Of a DNA stretch of 11,005 nucleotides, positions 1 through 6,839 are shown one piece after another; the stretch's first letter is position 1; each line of letters opens with the position of its first letter. The stretch lies in assembly GCA_021204565.1 (NCBI GenBank), contig JAJPZE010000083.1, positions 1-11,005 of the forward strand, in the 5' to 3' direction. Source of the stretch: Prevotella sp. GTDB lineage: Bacteria; Bacteroidota; Bacteroidia; Bacteroidales; Bacteroidaceae. The position numbers and the translations under genes were made by a program. Below the pieces are notes generated by a model. The model was not told where the DNA came from, did no database searches, and saw only the letters and a list, made by a program, of their open reading frames with translations.

Positions 1-2363
1 CGATGTTCGAGATGTTGGGCAATTGGTCGTTCGGCGACTACTTCAAAGAGGGCGCAATAGATATGGCTTGGGATTATCTGACCAATGTTTTGGGGCTTAA
101 TCCGGATGATTTATACGTTACGGTATTCGAGGGCGCAAAGGACGAGAACCTCTCCCGCGACGACGAGGCGGCGGGGTTCTGGCTCAAACACGTGCCGCAG
201 GAGCATATCATAAACGGCAATAAACACGATAACTTCTGGGAGATGGGGGACACCGGTCCCTGCGGTCCTTGCTCGGAAATACACCTCGACAGCCGCACGG
301 AAGAGGAGAAACGGCTCGTCGCGGGCAGGGATTTGGTGAATAAAGACCACCCCCAAGTGATTGAGATTTGGAACATCGTGTTTATGCAGTTCAACCGTAA
401 AGCGGACGGAAACCTTGAGCCGCTGGCGATGAATGTTATCGACACGGGCATGGGTTTCGAACGTCTTGTCCGCGCAATACAGGGGAAACACTCCAATTAC
501 GATACGGACGTGTTCTCTCCAATCATAGAGGAGATTTGCCGATTGTCGGGAAAAGAATACGGACGGAACGGGGAGACGGACATTGCGATGCGCGTTGTGG
601 CGGATCACCTGCGTGCCGTAGCGTTCTCCATTGCCGACGGACAGCTGCCCGGCAACGCGAAAGCGGGGTACGTCATAAGGAGAATTCTTCGCCGCGCGGT
701 GCGGTATTCATACACGTTCCTTGGTCAAAAAGAAGCGTTTATGTACCGTTTGTTGCCGGTATTAACGGCACAGATGGGCGGCGCATACCCGGAACTGCCG
801 GCACAGCAAGAGCTCATAAGCAAGGTTATGCGTGAGGAGGAGGAGGCTTTTCTCCGCACGCTCGACAAGGGTATTGCCCTATTGAGCGAGGCGATAGACG
901 GGTTGCGCGCGTCGGGGACAACCGTTCTCGGCGGCGCGGAAGCGTTCCGGCTTTTCGACACTTTCGGCTTCCCTCTTGACCTGACCGAACTTATTTGCCG
1001 CGAGAACGGCATCTCCGTCGACGAGCATGCGTTCGGCGAAGAGATGAAGAAACAAAAGGAGCGCGCGCGTAATGCCGCCGCAAAAGAAACAGGAGACTGG
1101 GTCGAGCTTCGCGCGGGTGAACAGGAGTTCGTCGGATACGACACAACCGAATACGAATGTCACATACTTCGCTACCGGCGTATGACGCAAAAAGGGAAGA
1201 CGTATTACGAGCTCGTGCTCGATTATACTCCGTTTTACGGCGAGATGGGCGGACAGACGGGCGACACGGGAGTGCTTTGCAGCGAAACCGAGACAATAGA
1301 TATAATCGACACAAAGCGCGAGAACGGACAAACGGTGCATATTGTCCGCGAGTTGCCGAAGCTTCCGGAGGCGGATTTTATGGCGTGCGTAGATGTTGAA
1401 AAACGGCGTATGACGGAAGCCAATCACTCCGCCACGCACCTCTTGGACGAGGCGTTGCGCGAAGTGCTTGGCACACACGTGGAGCAGAAAGGCTCGCTTG
1501 TTTGTCCCGATTACCTGCGTTTTGACTTCTCGCATTATCAGAAAGTATCGGCAGAGGAGCTACGTCAAGTGGAGCGTTTAGTCAACAGCCGGATACGCGC
1601 CAACCTGTCTTTGCAGGAGCATAGAGACATTCCGATTGCCGACGCACGCGAGCTTGGAGCTATCGCTTTATTCGGGGAGAAGTACGGGGAGCGTGTCCGC
1701 GTGGTGCAATTCGGCAGTTCAATTGAGTTCTGTGGCGGCTGTCACGTCCGCGCCACGGGAGAAATAGGCTTGTTTAAGATTGTGTCGGAGAGTTCCGTCG
1801 CTGCGGGCATACGGCGTATAGAGGCGCTTACAGGCGAGGCTGCGGAGAGAAGCATGGAGCAGATGGAGGACAGTTTGGCTCGTATCCGCTCGCTTTTCAA
1901 CACGAAAGATATACAAGCGGCGATAGAGAAAGTTATCCGCGAGAATGCCGTGCTCCACAAGCAAGTGGAGGAACACCTGCGCGAAACGGTAAGCAAGGCG
2001 CGGGAAGAGATAATCAATAAAGCGGTTAAGATTGACGGCGTGAATGTGGTTAAGCACGTCTTTATTGCCGACATCGACCCCAATTTGGTAAAGGATTTGG
2101 CGTTTCAGGTTAGCCGCGCGTTGCCAGAACAAACAATATGCGCGTTCGGGAGCAAGTATGAGGATCGTCCGCTCATTACGGTAATGATTAGCAAGGATCT
2201 GGTTGCCTCGCGCGGATTGAATGCCGGACAACTTGTCCGCGAGGCAGGCAAGCTCATAAAGGGCGGGGGCGGCGGTGCGCCTCACTTCGCCACAGCGGGC
2301 GGAAAAGACACGACCGGGATTGAAGCGGCGGTAGATAGAGTGATTGAACTGTGCGGATTTTGA
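1..2363 (+). CDS. alaS: Alanyl-tRNA synthetase, 5'-truncated by window edge
   Basis: Charges tRNA-Ala with alanine in the cytoplasm and hydrolyses mischarged Ser/Gly-tRNA-Ala. The frame is open at the left edge. The ATG at base 3 is an internal Met, because the visible protein begins at the family's FEMLGNWSFGDYFK stretch, about residue 90 in E. coli AlaS. The 787 visible codons plus that give the usual length of about 875. Counting from the Met at base 3, the class II catalytic core is seen in GDTGPCGPCSE (motif 2) and GMGFER (motif 3). The editing domain carries HSATH (H475, H479) and CGGCH (C577, H581), the four expected zinc ligands. The C-Ala domain ends with a glycine-rich GGGGGAPHFATAGGK segment. 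The motif CGGCH has Cys where most family members have Thr. It is followed directly by a terminator, so alaS ends its transcript here. Identification is certain. Confidence 0.98.
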   Translation, partial: MFEMLGNWSFGDYFKEGAIDMAWDYLTNVLGLNPDDLYVTVFEGAKDENLSRDDEAAGFWLKHVPQEHIINGNKHDNFWEMGDTGPCGPCSEIHLDSRTEEEKRLVAGRDLVNKDHPQVIEIWNIVFMQFNRKADGNLEPLAMNVIDTGMGFERLVRAIQGKHSNYDTDVFSPIIEEICRLSGKEYGRNGETDIAMRVVADHLRAVAFSIADGQLPGNAKAGYVIRRILRRAVRYSYTFLGQKEAFMYRLLPVLTAQMGGAYPELPAQQELISKVMREEEEAFLRTLDKGIALLSEAIDGLRASGTTVLGGAEAFRLFDTFGFPLDLTELICRENGISVDEHAFGEEMKKQKERARNAAAKETGDWVELRAGEQEFVGYDTTEYECHILRYRRMTQKGKTYYELVLDYTPFYGEMGGQTGDTGVLCSETETIDIIDTKRENGQTVHIVRELPKLPEADFMACVDVEKRRMTEANHSATHLLDEALREVLGTHVEQKGSLVCPDYLRFDFSHYQKVSAEELRQVERLVNSRIRANLSLQEHRDIPIADARELGAIALFGEKYGERVRVVQFGSSIEFCGGCHVRATGEIGLFKIVSESSVAAGIRRIEALTGEAAERSMEQMEDSLARIRSLFNTKDIQAAIEKVIRENAVLHKQVEEHLRETVSKAREEIINKAVKIDGVNVVKHVFIADIDPNLVKDLAFQVSRALPEQTICAFGSKYEDRPLITVMISKDLVASRGLNAGQLVREAGKLIKGGGGGAPHFATAGGKDTTGIEAAVDRVIELCGF

Positions 2364-2366
2364 TCT

Positions 2367-2390
2367 TCTCCCCGGCGATACCGCCGGAGA
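2367..2390 (+). other. Small GC-rich hairpin just after alaS
   Basis: Bases 2372-2377 (CCGGCG) pair with 2382-2387 (CGCCGG) around an ATAC loop. A TCT/AGA extension can pair further out across a two-base bulge. There is no T-run after it, so it is not a terminator by itself. It lies 11 bases upstream of the clear terminator stem and may protect the 3' end or be incidental. Confidence 0.4.
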
Positions 2391-2401
2391 GGCGAACTAT
2401 A

Positions 2402-2436
2402 ACAATCGGGCGAGTTTATCGTCCGATTGTCTTTTA
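2402..2436 (+). terminator. Intrinsic terminator of alaS
   Basis: A 12-bp stem pairs 2402-2413 (ACAATCGGGCGA) with 2419-2430 (TCGTCCGATTGT), with one G-T wobble and a five-base GTTTA loop. CTTTTA follows immediately. It lies 38 bases after the alaS stop and separates alaS from feoAB. Confidence 0.85.
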
Positions 2437-2524
2437 TGCGAGGTGCATATGGTCAAATACCCTATGGTGCAAGGATACTTTTATTTCTCTCTTTCTCGAC
2501 ACGGGAGATAGAGGCATACGGGTC

Positions 2525-2544
2525 AATACTCATTAATGGGTATT
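2525..2544. promoter_or_regulatory. Imperfect 20-bp palindrome, candidate operator for feoAB
   Basis: AATACTCATTAATGGGTATT equals its own reverse complement except for one symmetric pair (T at 2530 against G at 2539). It is centred on TTAA and ends 12 bases upstream of the -33 element of the feoAB promoter. That placement and symmetry suit a dimeric regulator. An iron- or redox-responsive regulator (Fur-, DtxR- or CRP/FNR-like) would fit the gene, but the sequence is not a clear match to the Fur or FNR consensus known to me. Function is inferred. Confidence 0.45.
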
Positions 2545-2556
2545 TTGCGAAACACT

Positions 2557-2588
2557 ATTGCTGACCGCACAGAACACAACTATCTTTG
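2557..2588 (+). promoter_or_regulatory. Bacteroidota-type promoter of feoAB
   Basis: ATTG at 2557-2560 serves as the -33 element and TATCTTTG at 2581-2588 matches the -7 consensus TAnnTTTG. The 20-base gap is within the usual range for the Bacteroidota primary sigma factor. Transcription would start near 2593-2596, leaving a leader of roughly 40 bases. Confidence 0.65.
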
Positions 2589-2635
2589 CAACAGAAAACA
2601 ACCGGATAAAGAACTAAATATCAAATCAGGCGAAT

Positions 2636-5068
2636 ATGAAGCTATCGGAATTACACACTGGAGAGCGGGGTATAATCGTCAAGGTTACGGGTCATGGCGG
2701 TTTCCGCAAGCGTATTGTAGAGATGGGGTTTATACGTGGTCAGGAGGTGGCGAGTGTTCTGAACGCGCCGTTGCAGGATCCTGTGAAGTACAAAATCATG
2801 GGTTACGAAGTTTGTCTGCGTCATTCGGAGGCGGCTCGTATTGAGATTGTGAGCGAAGCGGAGGCACGTCTTATAGCGAAAGAACATAGCGAGACACTTG
2901 CCCCGGAGGTGGTTGACGAGGACAACATCGACGAGCGTGCTTTATCCGACAAACATTTCCACGCCCTTGCCGAGCGGCGAAGAAAGACATTAAACGTAGC
3001 TCTTGTCGGCAATCCTAACTGCGGAAAGACAACGTTATTTAATTATGCGAGCGGAGCGCACGAACGTGTAGGCAACTATTCGGGGGTAACGGTCGATGCA
3101 AAAGAGGGGTACGCGATGTGCGGCGATTATCGTATAAACCTTGTCGACCTGCCCGGAACGTATTCGCTTTCGGCGTACACACCGGAAGAATTATACGTTC
3201 GCAAGCAGATAACGGAGCACACGCCCGACGTTGTAATCAACGTTATCGACACTTCCAATCTCGAGCGCAACCTTTATTTAACCACGCAGTTGATTGATAT
3301 GCACTTGCGTATGGTCGTGGCGCTGAATATGTTTGACGAAACGGAGAAACGTGGCGACCGTATCAATATCGACAAACTAAGCGAGTTGTTCGGCATGCCG
3401 TTCGTCCCGACAGTCTTCACCACGGGCAGAGGGATAGATGATTTATTCGCACAGGTTATACGTTTATACGAGGGCTCGGAAGGTTCCGACCCGCATTTCC
3501 GGCATATTCATATCAACCACGGGCACGAGATTGAGCACGGCATAGCCGAGATACAAGAGCACTTGAAGAAAGAAGACGAGTTGCGCCTTGATTACTCCAC
3601 AAGATATCTCGCTATCAAACTTCTCGAGACGGACCGGGAAGCGGAGCGGTACGTAGGCGCTCTTGGTGAAGCTGAAGAGATATTCCGGCATCGCAACGAG
3701 GCTGCCCGCAGGGTGAAAGAGGAGACCGGCGAGGACAGCGAAACGGCGATAATGGATGCCAAGTACGGATTTATTCACGGCGCATTGCAGGAAGCGGAGT
3801 ACGAGAAAGGTAACGAGACGAATGCATATAACATGACGCATGTTTTAGACAAAATACTTACCAACCGCTGGGTAGGGTTCCCGATATTCATCCTCTTTCT
3901 CGTTATTATGTTCACAGTTACATTCCAGCTCGGGGCATACCCCCAAGATTGGATTGACGCGGGCGTGGGTTGGCTCGGGGACTTTGTCGGCACGACAATG
4001 CCTGACGGCATTATCAAGGATCTCATCACCGACGGTATTATCGGCGGCGTGGGGTCGGTAATATCGTTTCTTCCTCAGATATTAATTCTCTATCTGTTCA
4101 TTTCCTTTATGGAGGACTGCGGTTATATGGCTCGTGCGGCGTTTATTATGGATAAGTTGATGCACAAGATGGGTCTTCACGGCAAGTCGTTTATCCCGCT
4201 CATAATGGGCTACGGATGTAACGTGCCGGCAATAATGGCTACACGAACAATTGAGAGCCGGAAGAGCCGTTTGGCAACAATGATGATTATCCCGCTAATC
4301 AGTTGCGAGGCGCGGTTGCCGGTATACATTATGATTATATCGACATTTTTCGCGCTGAAGTATCAGTCATTAATAATGATGTGCCTCTACTTATTGGGCG
4401 TTATCGTAGCTGTAATAATGAGCAAGATTCTTATGAGGTTCGTTGTAAAAGGGGAAGATGCTCCCTTCGTAATGGAGTTGCCGCCCTACCGTTTTCCTAC
4501 GGGCAAGGCGATAGCGCGGCACACGTGGGAGAAAGGCAAACAATATCTAAAGAAGATGGGAGGCATCATCCTTGTCGCAAGCATTATCGTATGGGCGTTG
4601 AGCTACTTTCCCCACCACGACGAGCTTGACGACCAAGAGCAACAAGAGCAGAGTTATATCGGCAGGATAGGGAAAGCGATAGAGCCGGTATTTGCCCCGC
4701 AAGGCTTCAATTGGAAGCTTGATGTCGGCATTGTAGCGGGTGTAGGCGCAAAGGAGATAGTTGCAGCAACAATGGGTGTCCTTTATTTCGGCGATGACAG
4801 CTTCGGTGATGACGACTCGTTTGACGCAGACAACGCCGGGAAATATGAACGTCTAAGGGAGATAATGTCGGCGGACGGCATTGATATACCTACGGCGTTG
4901 GGTTTCTTGGTATTCGTTATGCTCTACTTCCCCTGCATTGCAGCTATCTCCGCAATAAAGGGCGAGACGGGCAAATGGCGTTGGGCGGCGTTCGTCGGAG
5001 GGTATACAACCATTGTGGCGTGGGTTATCTCCGCCGTCGTAGTGCAGGTCGCGCGCCTCTTCGTCTAA
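2636..5068 (+). CDS. feoB: Ferrous iron transporter, FeoA-FeoB fusion
   Basis: Inner-membrane uptake of Fe2+ coupled to a cytoplasmic G protein domain; 810 residues. Residues 1-75 form an FeoA SH3-like domain (EMGFIRGQEV at 29-38). A charged linker follows to about 117. The G domain has GNPNCGKT (125-132), GVTVD (about 150-154), DLPG (171-174) and NMFD (231-234). A helical regulatory region runs to about 400, then the membrane part from about 413. The membrane part contains GYGCNVPA (525-532), SCEARLPVY (556-564), GAKEIVAA and FPCIAAISA, the Gate and core motifs of FeoB. The start is fixed by an in-frame stop at 2615 and this being the first ATG; only a weak AGG lies upstream. Fusion of FeoA to FeoB is known in Bacteroidota. 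Oddities: Glu558 in the second Gate motif, where Ser or Gly is usual, and an acidic duplicated insert at 719-732. It stands alone between two terminators; no feoC is seen. Confidence 0.97.
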   Translation: MKLSELHTGERGIIVKVTGHGGFRKRIVEMGFIRGQEVASVLNAPLQDPVKYKIMGYEVCLRHSEAARIEIVSEAEARLIAKEHSETLAPEVVDEDNIDERALSDKHFHALAERRRKTLNVALVGNPNCGKTTLFNYASGAHERVGNYSGVTVDAKEGYAMCGDYRINLVDLPGTYSLSAYTPEELYVRKQITEHTPDVVINVIDTSNLERNLYLTTQLIDMHLRMVVALNMFDETEKRGDRINIDKLSELFGMPFVPTVFTTGRGIDDLFAQVIRLYEGSEGSDPHFRHIHINHGHEIEHGIAEIQEHLKKEDELRLDYSTRYLAIKLLETDREAERYVGALGEAEEIFRHRNEAARRVKEETGEDSETAIMDAKYGFIHGALQEAEYEKGNETNAYNMTHVLDKILTNRWVGFPIFILFLVIMFTVTFQLGAYPQDWIDAGVGWLGDFVGTTMPDGIIKDLITDGIIGGVGSVISFLPQILILYLFISFMEDCGYMARAAFIMDKLMHKMGLHGKSFIPLIMGYGCNVPAIMATRTIESRKSRLATMMIIPLISCEARLPVYIMIISTFFALKYQSLIMMCLYLLGVIVAVIMSKILMRFVVKGEDAPFVMELPPYRFPTGKAIARHTWEKGKQYLKKMGGIILVASIIVWALSYFPHHDELDDQEQQEQSYIGRIGKAIEPVFAPQGFNWKLDVGIVAGVGAKEIVAATMGVLYFGDDSFGDDDSFDADNAGKYERLREIMSADGIDIPTALGFLVFVMLYFPCIAAISAIKGETGKWRWAAFVGGYTTIVAWVISAVVVQVARLFV

Positions 5069-5082
5069 CCTCTAATAACGAC

Positions 5083-5129
5083 AAATCGGACATTCTCTCT
5101 ACTGTGAGGGGATGTCCGATTTATTTATA
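5083..5129 (+). terminator. Intrinsic terminator of feoAB
   Basis: A perfect 11-bp stem pairs 5083-5093 (AAATCGGACAT) with 5112-5122 (ATGTCCGATTT). It extends inward with two G-T wobbles through 5094-5099 and 5106-5111, giving about 17 bp around a TACTGT loop. An A/T-rich tail (ATTTATTTA) follows. It begins 14 bases after the feoAB stop. Confidence 0.85.
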
Positions 5130-5159
5130 TATTCTCGCTTGCGAATTTAGGTCATAAGT

Positions 5160-5212
5160 GCGTTAATTATAGATAAATGCAGGTTTTATAGCCACGAAAA
5201 GATAACGCCTGC
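5160..5212. repeat. Inverted repeats upstream of the xylBAE promoter
   Basis: GCGTTA (5160-5165) is the inverse of TAACGC (5203-5208), and GCAGG (5179-5183) is the inverse of CCTGC (5208-5212). The right-hand copies abut the -33 element at 5213-5216, so a protein bound there could block or help RNA polymerase. The arms are short and widely spaced. This may be chance, or a sugar-responsive operator. Confidence 0.3.
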
Positions 5213-5243
5213 TTTGCGTATATATACCTTTTGCATACCTTTG
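5213..5243 (+). promoter_or_regulatory. Bacteroidota-type promoter of xylBAE
   Basis: TTTG at 5213-5216 and TACCTTTG at 5236-5243 match the -33 (TTTG) and -7 (TAnnTTTG) elements with a 19-base gap. Start of transcription is expected near 5248-5251, giving an A/T-rich leader of about 40 bases before the xylB ATG. A ten-base palindrome GTATATATAC (5218-5227) lies in the spacer. The rest of the 5130-5288 gap shows no gene. Confidence 0.75.
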
Positions 5244-5288
5244 CGAGTATATATGTATTTACTCTACACCTAAAAATAACAATTGATT

Positions 5289-6773
5289 ATGCACTATCTG
5301 TTGGGATTGGACGTCGGTTCGAGCTCCGTAAAGGCATCCCTCGTGAATGTTGAGACGGGGCGTGCCGCGGCGCAGGACTTTATGCCGAAGCGCGAGATGG
5401 CTATCACGGCGCGTCGTGCCGGCTGGGCGGAGCAAAACCCGGAGGACTGGTTCGTGAACATGAAGGCGGCGGTCGCGTCTTGTATGACGTTGGCCGGCGC
5501 GAAAGCGGAGGATATAAAAGCGGTCGGCATTTCGTATCAGATGCACGGTTTGGTGTTGGTTGACAAGGCGTTGAACCATCTCCGCCCGGCGATTATTTGG
5601 TGCGACAGCCGCGCCGTACCCTACGGGAATAAAGCGTTCGAGACGCTCGGGAGCGAGTATTGCCTTACACATCTGCTCAACTCTCCGGGCAATTTCACCG
5701 CCGCGAAACTTGCGTGGGTGAAAGACAACGAACCGGATATTTACGCGAAGACATATAAGTTTATGCTCCCCGGCGACTATATTGCGATGCGCCTTACGGG
5801 GGAAACCACCACCACATTACCGGGTCTGTCGGAGGGCATCTTCATCGATTATCAAACGGGGGACATATCTTCGGAACTGATGAACGCGTTCGGCTTCGAC
5901 CGCTCGATGCTGCCTGATGTCGTGCCGACGTTCGGCTTGCAGGGGCGGATAAGTAAGGAGGGAGCCGCAACGACGGGTCTTGCAGCGGGCACACCGGTTA
6001 GTTACCGCGCGGGCGATCAGCCGAACAACGCGTTCTCGCTCAACGTTATGAAGCCGGGGGAGATAGCTGCAACCGGCGGCACGAGCGGGGTGGTGTACGG
6101 CATCTTGGGCGCGCCGGGATACGACAAGCTCTCCCGCGTGAATGTCTTTGCGCACGTCAACCACTCTGCGAACGCACCCCGTCTCGGCGTGTTGCTCTGT
6201 ATTAACGGCACGGGAATACTCAACGCGTGGATGCGGCGCACCGTCGCGCCCGAGGGAATGTCGTATCCGGAGATGAACGAATTAGCTTCGACCGTCCCCG
6301 TCGGGGCGGAAGGGTTGGTTGTCATCCCGTTCGGCAATGGCGCGGAACGTATGTTGGGGAACGTCAATACCGGTGCGGCAATAAGCGGTATCAACTTTAA
6401 TATCCATACGAAAGCGCACGTCCTGCGCGCCGCGCAGGAGGGCATAGCATTCTCGTTTGCCTGCGGAATGGAGATAATGCGGGACATGGGGATGGATATA
6501 ACCACGATTAAAGCGGGGTACGCCAATCTCTTCCTCTCCCCGATCTTCCGCAAGACACTCGCTACGACCACCGGCGCGACAATCGAGCTGTACGACACCG
6601 ACGGCTCCATAGGGGCGGCCAAAGGAGCCGGGATAGGTATCGGCATTTACCCGGACAGCGACTCTGCTTTCGCCACGCTTGCGCATCACGGCACGGAGAC
6701 CCCGCCGGACGACGCTTCGGAATACCTCTCCGCTTACGCCGCTTGGAAGGTCGCGCTGGCGAAGACTACGTAA
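5289..6773 (+). CDS. xylB: Xylulokinase
   Basis: Phosphorylates D-xylulose with ATP to D-xylulose 5-phosphate, feeding the pentose phosphate pathway; cytoplasmic FGGY-family kinase of 494 residues, normal length. The N-terminal half opens with the phosphate-binding strand GLDVGSSSVKASL (Asp8). QMHGL at 84-88 is the sugar-contact MH motif, and GWAEQNPEDW and IWCDSRA are typical. The catalytic base is Asp243 in GDQPNNAFS, followed by ATGGTSGVVYG. The C-terminal half has GYANLFLSPIF in place of the GGGAKSPLW version common elsewhere, which from memory is usual for Bacteroidota XylB, and DTDGSIGAAKGAGIG near the end. The ATG at 5289 is chosen; a TTG two codons earlier is the only in-frame alternative, since a stop lies at 5277. 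First gene of the xylose operon, with its own promoter and a 66-base gap to xylA. Arabinose- or ribulose-type FGGY kinases are unlikely given the neighbours. Confidence 0.95.
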   Translation: MHYLLGLDVGSSSVKASLVNVETGRAAAQDFMPKREMAITARRAGWAEQNPEDWFVNMKAAVASCMTLAGAKAEDIKAVGISYQMHGLVLVDKALNHLRPAIIWCDSRAVPYGNKAFETLGSEYCLTHLLNSPGNFTAAKLAWVKDNEPDIYAKTYKFMLPGDYIAMRLTGETTTTLPGLSEGIFIDYQTGDISSELMNAFGFDRSMLPDVVPTFGLQGRISKEGAATTGLAAGTPVSYRAGDQPNNAFSLNVMKPGEIAATGGTSGVVYGILGAPGYDKLSRVNVFAHVNHSANAPRLGVLLCINGTGILNAWMRRTVAPEGMSYPEMNELASTVPVGAEGLVVIPFGNGAERMLGNVNTGAAISGINFNIHTKAHVLRAAQEGIAFSFACGMEIMRDMGMDITTIKAGYANLFLSPIFRKTLATTTGATIELYDTDGSIGAAKGAGIGIGIYPDSDSAFATLAHHGTETPPDDASEYLSAYAAWKVALAKTT

Positions 6774-6839
6774 TAAGGAGAGACGGAATTATCCGGCAAT
6801 CGAATTAATTAATAAATAATCATTCTAAAAAACAGACTT
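6774..6839 (+). other. xylB-xylA gap, A/T-rich translation leader
   Basis: The 66 bases between xylB and xylA contain no terminator-like hairpin and no TAnnTTTG box, which supports co-transcription. The part next to xylA (AATTAATTAATAAATAATCA and an A-run) lacks a Shine-Dalgarno sequence, as is typical of Bacteroidota start sites. A GGAG lies at 6777-6780, too far from the xylA ATG to act on it. Confidence 0.6.

Larger units (their letters stand above)
2437..2635 (+). other. Intergenic regulatory region upstream of feoAB
   Basis: About 200 bases without a credible gene. It contains a pair of imperfect direct repeats (2445-2460 and 2514-2529, both GCATA..GGTCAA..TAC), a 20-bp palindrome (2525-2544), a Bacteroidota-type promoter (2557-2588) and an A-rich leader of about 40 bases before the feoAB start. 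Short open frames here run out of frame into feoAB and show no family features, so they are not called. Confidence 0.7.

Noticed and set aside
1719..2285. Long minus-strand open frame opposite alaS (188 codons)
   Set aside because: It lies wholly inside the certain alaS gene, shows no family motif, and similar shadow frames occur opposite every gene here because of codon bias.
2536..2844. Open frame of 102 codons starting before feoAB
   Set aside because: It overlaps the promoter and the FeoA domain in another frame, and its translation shows no recognisable domain.
2636..2880. A separate feoA gene
   Set aside because: There is no stop between the FeoA domain and the FeoB G domain; the frame is continuous through a charged linker, so it is a fusion.
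5225..5233. Second -7-like box TACCTTTTG
   Set aside because: TACCTTTG at 5236-5243 fits the consensus better and has a -33 TTTG at the right distance; this one does not.
5283..5288. TTG start two codons before the xylB ATG
   Set aside because: The ATG at 5289 places the conserved strand at the usual distance from the N-terminus; TTG starts are less likely here.
6017..6646. Minus-strand open frame opposite xylB (209 codons)
   Set aside because: Fully overlapped by xylB with intact kinase motifs; its translation is low-complexity and resembles no known family.
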